A stretch of 5,263 nt of DNA from Chloroflexota bacterium (lineage in GTDB: Bacteria > Chloroflexota > Dehalococcoidia > Lucifugimonadales > GCA-002694895), in contig NZNN01000038.1 of the NCBI GenBank assembly GCA_002694895.1, positions 8,268 to 13,530 of the forward strand, in the 5' to 3' direction. Position 1 is the stretch's first letter. Each line of letters starts with the position of its first letter. This document shows positions 1 to 5,199 of the stretch, piece after piece. Under the pieces are notes generated by a model that saw only the letters and a program-made list of their open reading frames with translations, ran no database searches and was not told where the DNA came from. The translations under genes and the position numbers were made by a program.

Positions 1-75
1 CATTCAGTGTATTGGGAAAAACCCTATGTATTTAATTTAGAAGTTGAAAGGTTTATTTCTGAGTCTATTAGATAA
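1..75 (+). CDS. C-terminal end of a probable alpha/beta hydrolase (partial, cut by window edge)
   Basis: Reading frame 1 is open from the first base to a TAA at 73-75 and encodes 24 residues beginning HSVYWEKPYVFN and ending RFISESIR. The pattern H-x(4)-E-x-P-x-x-F-N followed by an amphipathic helix ending in F-[IL] is typical of the end of alpha/beta hydrolase-fold proteins. There the catalytic His is followed by an E-x-P turn and a last helix. On that reading the first residue in the window is the catalytic His and the nucleophile and acid lie upstream. The substrate cannot be told from this fragment. The gene converges on the cytidylyltransferase gene with 21 bases between the stops. The fragment is short, so the family call rests on one motif. 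Confidence 0.6.
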   Translation, partial: HSVYWEKPYVFNLEVERFISESIR

Positions 76-96
76 ACTATATTGATTTATAATTTA

Positions 97-489
97 TTAG
101 TCGTTTAGAGTATTTTTAAGTCTTTTGATAATATCAGTGGTAGAAATACCTGGAGTGTAAGGAACTTTTTCAAAAATACCCATTTCTATAGGAACTTTAT
201 AGCACAGTTGAAGTAAATCTTCTGAAAAGTCGTCACCGTGAACTACTACGTGAATGTTGTGTTTTTTGATCCATTCTAGGTCAACAATAAGAGGAGCATC
301 AGGGATTACTTCATCTACATATCTACAAGAAGCTACTACAGCTATCCTCTCTTTCATAGTTATAATTGGTGGGCGTTTGTAATTTTGAACAGTTTCGTCA
401 GAATGAATCCCTACAATTAGATAATCTCCAATTTCACTAGCTTGTTTTAAAAAATTTACATGCCCAAAATGAAATAAATCTGCTGTCAT
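97..489 (-). CDS. Cytidylyltransferase of the CCT/ECT/TagD type (CDP-alcohol forming); true start probably upstream at 510
   Basis: This is a cytoplasmic nucleotidyltransferase expected to join CTP and a phosphorylated alcohol (phosphoethanolamine, phosphocholine or glycerol-3-phosphate) to give a CDP-alcohol and pyrophosphate. From the ATG at 489 it has 130 residues. The CTP-binding HxGH motif is HFGH at residues 7-10, followed by the strand GDYLIVGIHSDE (21-32), KERI (46-49), YVDEVIPDAP (57-66), VHGDDF (83-88) and GISTTDII (114-121). The spacing resembles single-domain TagD and each half of eukaryotic ethanolamine-phosphate cytidylyltransferase. The Arg that normally opens the RTxGIST signature is Tyr111 here. 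Starting at 489 removes the first Rossmann strand. The in-frame codons upstream encode KRIYVD, which fits that strand, and GGGAGG (516-521) lies 5 bases before an ATC at 508-510, so translation probably begins there. It lies 56-77 bases downstream of the LicD gene on the same strand and is probably co-transcribed. The substrate alcohol is not determined. Confidence 0.88.
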   Translation of the reverse strand: MTADLFHFGHVNFLKQASEIGDYLIVGIHSDETVQNYKRPPIITMKERIAVVASCRYVDEVIPDAPLIVDLEWIKKHNIHVVVHGDDFSEDLLQLCYKVPIEMGIFEKVPYTPGISTTDIIKRLKNTLND

Positions 490-507
490 GTCTACATATA
501 TTCTTTT

Positions 508-521
508 GATTATAACCTCCC
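508..521 (-). promoter_or_regulatory. Strong ribosome-binding site facing an ATC codon, likely start region of the cytidylyltransferase
   Basis: On the minus strand GGGAGG (521-516) is followed by five bases and then ATC AAA AGA ATA TAT GTA GAC ATG. The spacing is ideal for initiation at the ATC (510-508) and far too long (26 bases) for the ATG at 489. No ATG, GTG or TTG occurs in this frame between the end of the LicD gene and the ATG at 489. The start is therefore either a rare non-canonical codon or an ATG altered by one base at position 508. Confidence 0.6.
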
Positions 522-566
522 AAAGATGTAAATAATTTATATTGTAAATGGTGTATCGTGAGTTTG

Positions 567-1424
567 TTAATTTTCCTCTTTTAAAATGTAAGTTCTTCCA
601 GATGTCTTGTTTTTATCAGGTAAATAATAATAATTAGAACCTGGTTTCAAAATCTCTTCATAGAGTATTTCTTTTTCTTCACCTTTTTCAATGATGACTG
701 CGTACCAATCTTTAATAAGTAACTCGAATTCTGCATACCCCTGATCATTAGTTGTACACTTGCTAAGACCTACAAGAGTTACATCAGATAGTTTAACAGG
801 CTTATTTTCATGGTTAAGGATTCGAATTTTGGTAATGTATTTACTGGGAAAAAGGAATTTGTGTAATCGAGTAAATATACTAGATTGTTCAGGAATTACA
901 GATCCTGGTATCGATTTTATAATATCGTTTTCATAACCAGTTTTTTTAGGTGTCATCCATTCAGAGCCATATTTAAGTGACAAATATTTTTCTGGCGGAT
1001 TTGGTACAAAAAATGAAGTTCCAAGAAATGATATCGGTTTTAAATCATCATAAAGATTGACTGGGATTTTAACCGCAGGGTATTGATATATATATCCTTG
1101 AAGTATTTTATAACAAGTCCAGTCGATTGGTATCCCGGATTTTGAAAGTGAAACAGAAATGTGAAATGGGGATTCAGATACTTCAGTTTTAAACCCATTT
1201 AATTTAAAGCTGTCAATAATTTTAGATATAGATTTTTCATCAAGGTTGTTCATTCCTATTATTGACCCAATATCTATATCATCGTCCCACGGGATAAGTT
1301 GCCCATCTCTCACAGCTCCTAAACAAGTACCATGGCGAAGAAAAAAAATAACATCGAGATCATCCATTAATTCTTTGATCTCGAGGATACTTTTTTCACC
1401 TTTTTGGATATCCATAGGTATCAT
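567..1424 (-). CDS. LicD/fukutin-family phosphotransferase with an extra C-terminal beta-rich domain
   Basis: LicD-family enzymes move a phospho-alcohol (phosphocholine in LicD; ribitol phosphate in fukutin/FKRP) from a CDP donor onto a sugar of a surface glycan. The 285-residue protein carries the family signature at residues 29-53: LRHGTCLGAVRDG followed by LIPWDDDIDIG, with the metal-binding DDDID at 47-51. A further Asp in GIPIDW (D101) fits the third acidic site, and VPNPPEKYLSLKYG (140-153) with WMTPKK (156-161) is the usual end of the core. Residues about 195-285 form a separate segment (ITKIRILNHENKPV, then TTNDQGYAEF, then LKPGSNYYYLPD) resembling carboxypeptidase-regulatory-like or transthyretin-like beta-sandwich repeats. 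No signal peptide or membrane span is seen, so it is probably cytoplasmic. AGGA at 1431-1434 lies 6 bases before the ATG at 1424 and supports this start; a second ATG is at codon 4. It is first in a probable operon with the cytidylyltransferase. The acceptor glycan and the alcohol are unknown. Confidence 0.85.
   Translation of the reverse strand: MIPMDIQKGEKSILEIKELMDDLDVIFFLRHGTCLGAVRDGQLIPWDDDIDIGSIIGMNNLDEKSISKIIDSFKLNGFKTEVSESPFHISVSLSKSGIPIDWTCYKILQGYIYQYPAVKIPVNLYDDLKPISFLGTSFFVPNPPEKYLSLKYGSEWMTPKKTGYENDIIKSIPGSVIPEQSSIFTRLHKFLFPSKYITKIRILNHENKPVKLSDVTLVGLSKCTTNDQGYAEFELLIKDWYAVIIEKGEEKEILYEEILKPGSNYYYLPDKNKTSGRTYILKEEN
570..842 (-). other. C-terminal beta-sandwich-like domain of the LicD protein
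   Basis: Residues about 195-285 lie after the LicD core. They show a strand, then a turn ENKPV, a strand VTLVG, a TTNDQGYAEF turn and strand, WYAVIIEKGEE, and finally LKPGSNYYYLPD. This is the order seen in carboxypeptidase D regulatory-like or prealbumin-like modules (x-G-x-P-V, T-D-x-x-G-x-A-x-F, then Y-x-V-x-I). The domain assignment rests on motif order only. Confidence 0.5.
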
Positions 1425-1531
1425 AGTATTTCCTGTTTGGCATAACTAATTGTTTAATAGTTTATCTAAAGGGTAAAGTATTGTCTGTATTAAAAAGCTA
1501 GCTTAGATTTTATTCATCGATAATATAGTCA

Positions 1532-1561
1532 TTGTCATTATTAGGTTTAACGGTTTATACA
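1532..1561 (+). promoter_or_regulatory. Candidate sigma70-type promoter for the aminotransferase-lipid kinase operon
   Basis: TTGTCA (1532-1537, five of six matches to TTGACA) and TATACA (1556-1561, four of six to TATAAT) are 18 bases apart. Transcription would start near 1568, giving a leader of about 50 bases that contains the 14-base palindrome. AT-rich DNA gives such matches fairly often, so this is a candidate only. Confidence 0.45.
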
Positions 1562-1580
1562 AATACATTAAAATACATTA
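1561..1580 (+). repeat. Tandem direct repeat of a 10-mer (two copies of AAATACATTA)
   Basis: Two exact adjacent copies, 1561-1570 and 1571-1580, overlap the end of the candidate -10 and the predicted transcription start. They abut the palindrome at 1581. They could be a protein-binding repeat or simply local slippage in AT-rich DNA. Confidence 0.7.
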
Positions 1581-1594
1581 TAAGAAATTTCTTA
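1581..1594. promoter_or_regulatory. Perfect 14-base palindrome, operator-like, in the aminotransferase leader
   Basis: TAAGAAATTTCTTA reads the same on both strands with no spacer. It lies just downstream of the candidate promoter and 10 bases before the Shine-Dalgarno AAGGAG (1605-1610). Its position would let a dimeric repressor block early elongation. No regulator gene is present in the window to pair with it. Confidence 0.4.
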
Positions 1595-1616
1595 AAATAG
1601 AATTAAGGAGAGAAGA

Positions 1617-2804
1617 ATGAATTATGATAGTAAATTCACCACACACAATATTCCTGAAATTTCACGCCCTGATGGTATAAGTGAAAAAACAAAATATACT
1701 TTTTCCATTACTTATACTGATCAACATAGCATGGATTATGCACAATTTGCTGAAACAACTAGAGATATTATTGCAAGAGAGGGGAATGTATTGGCCCCAT
1801 ATCCTGATCCGCAAGGGGATCTTAATTTGAGAAATTTAATCAGTGAAAGATTAGCGTCATTGAGAGGAATAAAAGCTGACGCGGATTCAATTTTTATAAG
1901 TTCTGGAGCTGGGGGTGCAATATCAAATTTAATTAACATTTTTCTTGAACCCAATGACACAGTATTAGTTGAAGAATTTAGTTATTCAGGAACCTTGGGG
2001 ATGCTTTTAGCAAAAAAAGCAAATATTATACATGTAGATTCAGATGAAAATGGGATCCTCCCTGATAGTTTAGAAGAACATTTAGCTAAACTCAAATCCC
2101 AAAACATTACTCCTAAATTTATATATTTAATATCAGTTTTTCAAAACCCTACTGGTATAACTATTCCACTAGATAGAAGAAAAGCAATAATTGAACTTGC
2201 TCAAAAATACAATGTTCCAATTATTGAAAATGAAAGTTATGCAGATTTTCGAATAGATGGCGATCCTTTACCACCTGCTATGTATGGGATGGATGACACT
2301 GATTCTGTAATGTATATTTCAGCATATACTAAATTTTTAGGTTGTGGCATAAGAATTGGATACACAGTTGTCCCAGATATAGTTAAAGAAGAATTGGCAA
2401 AAACTGCATATAATGGAATGCCCAGCCAACTTGCATCTATGGCTGTATTTAATTTCTTAGATAAACACGGTTATAAGCATGGATTAGAAGTTGAACAATC
2501 AATTATGAAAAAACGTGATGCCATGCTAACTGCTTTAAAAGAAAATTTTCCTGATACTTGTGAATGGAATAAACCAAATGGAGGTTTGATGGTCTGGCTA
2601 AAATTACCCGAAGGTGCAAATTCGTGGGATATACTAAGAAGTGCTGTTGACAGAGGAGTTAAGTATAATCCAGGTGGAGTATACAGAGCAGACAGAGAAA
2701 AAAACAATTATCTGAGATTAACTTATAGTTATAATACTCCAAATGAAATTCATGAAGGTATTAAAATCTTGGCAGATGTATTTGAAAAAGAAAAGTTAAT
2801 ATAA
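1617..2804 (+). CDS. Fold-type I PLP-dependent aminotransferase (class I/II, LysN/2-aminoadipate-like)
   Basis: The gene encodes a 395-residue cytoplasmic enzyme, the usual length for class I/II aminotransferases, which move an amino group from an amino acid to a 2-oxo acid through PLP. Recognisable sites in order are YPDPQGDLNLR (62-72), SSGAGGA (95-101) in the cofactor phosphate loop, EFSYSG (120-125) at the ring-stacking site, QNPTG (176-180) with N177, the Schiff-base lysine K239 in SAYTKFLGCGIRIG (235-248) with phosphate-binding R246, NPGGVY (351-356), and R367 in YLRLTY for the substrate carboxylate. The residue three before Y208, normally the Asp that pairs with the pyridine nitrogen, is Asn205 (IENESY). 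AAGGAG at 1605-1610, six bases before the ATG, fixes the start. The overall pattern is closest to the LysN/MocR-catalytic-domain branch, but there is no GntR DNA-binding domain. The amino-acid substrate cannot be told. It leads a two-gene operon with the lipid kinase. Confidence 0.9.
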   Translation: MNYDSKFTTHNIPEISRPDGISEKTKYTFSITYTDQHSMDYAQFAETTRDIIAREGNVLAPYPDPQGDLNLRNLISERLASLRGIKADADSIFISSGAGGAISNLINIFLEPNDTVLVEEFSYSGTLGMLLAKKANIIHVDSDENGILPDSLEEHLAKLKSQNITPKFIYLISVFQNPTGITIPLDRRKAIIELAQKYNVPIIENESYADFRIDGDPLPPAMYGMDDTDSVMYISAYTKFLGCGIRIGYTVVPDIVKEELAKTAYNGMPSQLASMAVFNFLDKHGYKHGLEVEQSIMKKRDAMLTALKENFPDTCEWNKPNGGLMVWLKLPEGANSWDILRSAVDRGVKYNPGGVYRADREKNNYLRLTYSYNTPNEIHEGIKILADVFEKEKLI

Positions 2805-2815
2805 GAATTTAAAAT

Positions 2816-3703
2816 ATGAAATTTATTTTAATTGTTAATCCATTCAGTGGTAAAAAACAAGGATTGGAAATATTCAATAAAATTAAAAAAAAGTTTAATT
2901 CAAAACAAATTGATCTAACATTAATTACAACTGAATTTCCCGGACATGCTGAAAAAATAATTAAAGAATGTAATTTTGGAAATTATAATGGTATTTTAAT
3001 GATTGGAGGAGATGGGACATTTCATGAAATTGTAAATGGAATGTTCAATCGTAGGGATAAGAAAAAAATTCCTATAGGAATAATTCCTGGAGGCACAGGT
3101 AATTCATTTATGTTAGATTTAGGAATTACTGACCCTAATGTAGCTGTGGACAAAATTCTTATGGCAAAAACCAGATTTATAGATGTTATTAAATTAGATA
3201 TGGGGCAAACAGTTAAATATTCAATTAACTTGGTTGGATGGGGGATGATTACGGATATAGGATTTACGGCAGAAAATTTAAGATGGATGGGTAATGCAAG
3301 ATATACTATTTCAGCTGTTATCCAAATATTTTTCAAGAATTATCGTAAAGCAGAATTTGAAGTTAATGGTAAAAGATCAGTTAAAAATTTTATGTTTGTA
3401 GTTGGTTGTAATTCCATTCATGTCGGGAAGGGAATGAGAATGGCACCAAAGGCTAAATTAGATGATGGATTGTTGGACATAATTGTGGTTGATAGTAATA
3501 TTTCAAGAATACGATTATTATCTGTTTTACCAAAACTTTTCAAGGGTACACATATAGGTGAACCAGAGGTTCAATATTATCAATCCAGCAAATTTTCACT
3601 TATTCCTGATAATGATGATTCATTAATTATTGATGGTGAAATGATCGGAAAAACACCGATAGTAGCTGAAATAATCCCTAATTCGATCGAAATTTTCGCT
3701 TAA
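2816..3703 (+). CDS. Diacylglycerol/sphingosine-kinase-type lipid kinase (YegS/DgkB family)
   Basis: The 295-residue protein belongs to the soluble DAGK-catalytic family, which phosphorylates the hydroxyl of a lipid such as diacylglycerol or a sphingoid base using ATP at the inner membrane face. The ATP-site motifs are NPFSG (8-12), GGDGT (64-68) and PGGTGN (91-96). The C-terminal lobe has the family's GKGMRMAPKAKLDDGLLDI (204-222, here with V203 before it) and the late acidic site IDGE (272-275). The length matches the family (about 290-310), and no motif is missing. The start lies 11 bases after the aminotransferase stop. No good Shine-Dalgarno is visible in that gap, so translation may depend on ribosomes finishing the upstream gene. 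The segment ENLRWMGNARYT (153-164) resembles sphingosine/ceramide-kinase-like members, but the lipid substrate is not decided by sequence. Confidence 0.88.
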   Translation: MKFILIVNPFSGKKQGLEIFNKIKKKFNSKQIDLTLITTEFPGHAEKIIKECNFGNYNGILMIGGDGTFHEIVNGMFNRRDKKKIPIGIIPGGTGNSFMLDLGITDPNVAVDKILMAKTRFIDVIKLDMGQTVKYSINLVGWGMITDIGFTAENLRWMGNARYTISAVIQIFFKNYRKAEFEVNGKRSVKNFMFVVGCNSIHVGKGMRMAPKAKLDDGLLDIIVVDSNISRIRLLSVLPKLFKGTHIGEPEVQYYQSSKFSLIPDNDDSLIIDGEMIGKTPIVAEIIPNSIEIFA

Positions 3704-3715
3704 TTTTTTAAGCGA
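3696..3715. terminator. Stem-loop between convergent genes, possible bidirectional terminator
   Basis: TCGCTTAA (3696-3703) and TTAAGCGA (3708-3715) form a perfect 8-base stem with a TTTT loop. The left arm includes the lipid kinase stop codon (3701-3703). There is no long T tract directly after the stem on either strand. A second inverted repeat, ATGAATT (3715-3721) with AATTCAT (3729-3735), follows, and then AGATCTTTTT. Its placement in the 17-base gap between convergent stops favours a termination role, but intrinsic strength looks modest. Confidence 0.5.
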
Positions 3716-3720
3716 TGAAT

Positions 3721-5199
3721 TCAAATCCAATTCATAGATCTTTTTACTGCTTTATTCCAGTTTTGATAAAGTTTGTTAATTTTATCAGAGTCAAATTTGG
3801 GATTAAAATTTTCCTTGTCATACTTTAGGTTTTTCAAGTGATTAATATCCCAGAATGAACATAACAATCCTGCTATATAAGCTGCTCCTAAAGCTGTCAC
3901 TTCAGTATTTTGTGGCTTTTCTATTTTAACTCCCAATATATTAGACTGAAATTGCATCAAATAATTATTATTAGAAGCTCCACCATCTACCTTAAGTAAA
4001 TTAATTTTACTTTTAGTATCTTTTTCCATACTAGTGAGTACGTCTTTTGTTTGATATGCTATTGAATCCAGAGTTGCTTTTATAATGTCAGATTTGTTAG
4101 TGTCTCTGGTAATTCCGATTATTAATCCTTTTGCATACATATCCCAATATGGTGCTCCAAGGCCATTAAATGCGGGCACTACAAATAAGTTATCTTTATC
4201 AGAAGATTTTAATGCATGTTTTTCTGATTCTTCTGATGAATTGATTATTTTCAATTCATCTCTCAACCACTGAATCCCTGCACCCGCAATAAATATACTC
4301 CCTTCAAGAGCATAGGAAATTTTCCCATTAATTCCCCAGGCAATAGTAGAAAGTAGGCCGTTTTTACTTTTAATTATTTGATCAGAGGTGTTCATCAAAA
4401 TAAAACACCCTGTCCCATAAGTATTTTTTGTAGACGTTGCATCAAAACACTTTTGACCAAATAAAGAAGCTTGCTGATCTCCTAATACTCCATATATGGG
4501 TATTTTATGGCCTTTATAATTGAAATTTCCGAAATTGGCAGATGAATTAAGAACTTTTGGTAACATTGATTTTGGTATACCTAATTCATTTAAGATATCA
4601 GTATCCCATTCCAATTTATTTATGTTAAACAACATTGTCCTAGATGCATTAGAAAAGTCAGTGGCATGAGTTTGTTTCTCAGTTAAATTCCAAATTAACC
4701 AGGAATCTATTGTTCCAAATAATAATTTATTTGATTTTGCTTTTTCTTTTGCAGATATAACATTATTTAAAATCCAAGATATTTTAGTAGCAGAAAAATA
4801 AGGGGCTATTAATAAACCTGTTTTATCAGAGATTTCTTTTTCTAAGTTTTTATTTTTTAAATCTTCGCATATATCTGTAGTTCTATTATCTTGCCAAACA
4901 ATTGCATTATATATAGGTGCTCCTGTATCTTTATCCCAAACAACTGCAGTTTCTCTCTGATTTGTAATACCAATTGCAGCAATCTGGCTTGTTTCAATAT
5001 TGTTTTCTGAAATGACTTGATCAATAACTTCTATTTGAGAATTTAATATTTCATTTGGATTATGTTCTATCCAGCCATTATTAGGATATATTTGAGTTAA
5101 TTCTTTTTGAGCGATTCCAGATATTTTTCCATCTTGATCAATTAATAAAGCACGACAACTTGTTGTGCCTTGATCAAGGGATAGGATAAATTTATTCAT
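3721..5199 (-). CDS. glpK: Glycerol kinase
   Basis: This FGGY-family kinase converts glycerol and ATP to sn-glycerol-3-phosphate in the cytoplasm, feeding glycolysis and phospholipid synthesis. At 492 residues it is full length (E. coli GlpK is about 500). Motifs include SLDQGTTSCR (7-16) in the phosphate loop, NQRET (80-84) with R82 and E83 contacting glycerol, VWQDNRT (101-107), Y134 in APYFSATK, GDQQASLFGQ (240-249) with the catalytic base D241, NTYGTGCF (259-266), PAFNGLGAPYW (342-352) and VDGGASNNNYLMQFQ (404-418). These agree closely with E. coli GlpK. The loop before IPIYG is shorter than in E. coli and lacks the GGTR sequence used for fructose-1,6-bisphosphate inhibition; no clear match to the phosphorylatable His loop of Firmicutes enzymes is seen either. 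The ATG at 5199 fits the family N-terminus. The preceding sequence has no obvious Shine-Dalgarno. No glpF or glpD is visible in the window. Confidence 0.97.
   Translation of the reverse strand: MNKFILSLDQGTTSCRALLIDQDGKISGIAQKELTQIYPNNGWIEHNPNEILNSQIEVIDQVISENNIETSQIAAIGITNQRETAVVWDKDTGAPIYNAIVWQDNRTTDICEDLKNKNLEKEISDKTGLLIAPYFSATKISWILNNVISAKEKAKSNKLLFGTIDSWLIWNLTEKQTHATDFSNASRTMLFNINKLEWDTDILNELGIPKSMLPKVLNSSANFGNFNYKGHKIPIYGVLGDQQASLFGQKCFDATSTKNTYGTGCFILMNTSDQIIKSKNGLLSTIAWGINGKISYALEGSIFIAGAGIQWLRDELKIINSSEESEKHALKSSDKDNLFVVPAFNGLGAPYWDMYAKGLIIGITRDTNKSDIIKATLDSIAYQTKDVLTSMEKDTKSKINLLKVDGGASNNNYLMQFQSNILGVKIEKPQNTEVTALGAAYIAGLLCSFWDINHLKNLKYDKENFNPKFDSDKINKLYQNWNKAVKRSMNWI

Larger units (their letters stand above)
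1425..1616. promoter_or_regulatory. Divergent intergenic region between the LicD gene and the aminotransferase gene
   Basis: This 192-base AT-rich stretch must carry the promoters for both directions. The rightward promoter and leader elements are listed separately. A 10-base palindrome, AAGCTAGCTT, lies at 1495-1504. On the minus strand I see only weak -10-like sequences such as GATAAACT before the LicD gene, without a convincing -35. I see no convincing coding frame and no tRNA or riboswitch-like fold. Confidence 0.55.

Noticed and set aside
76..96. Terminator between the hydrolase tail and the cytidylyltransferase
   Set aside because: Only a 5-base AT-only inverted repeat is present in this 21-base gap, with no stable stem.
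1246..1449. Plus-strand open frame of 67 codons antisense to the start of the LicD gene
   Set aside because: It lies opposite the strongly conserved LicD signature, has no family resemblance, and is explained as a shadow of the real gene.
1449..1490. Leftward promoter for the LicD gene (GATAAACT as a -10)
   Set aside because: No -35 at a suitable spacing; in DNA this AT-rich such -10 matches are common.
1495..1504. AAGCTAGCTT palindrome as an operator
   Set aside because: Ten bases is short and nothing else supports it; kept only as a note in the intergenic entry.
1736..1960. Minus-strand open frame of 74 codons inside the aminotransferase
   Set aside because: It is antisense to a conserved PLP-enzyme region with no recognisable motif.
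2471..2707. Minus-strand open frame of 78 codons inside the aminotransferase
   Set aside because: Shadow of the conserved C-terminal domain; no independent support.
3022..3336. Minus-strand open frame of 104 codons inside the lipid kinase
   Set aside because: It overlaps the region between GGDGT and the C-terminal lobe, where the plus-strand protein is clearly the real one; its hydrophobic look follows from AT-rich antisense codons.
4085..4273. Plus-strand open frame of 62 codons inside glpK
   Set aside because: Antisense to conserved glycerol kinase sequence; no motif.
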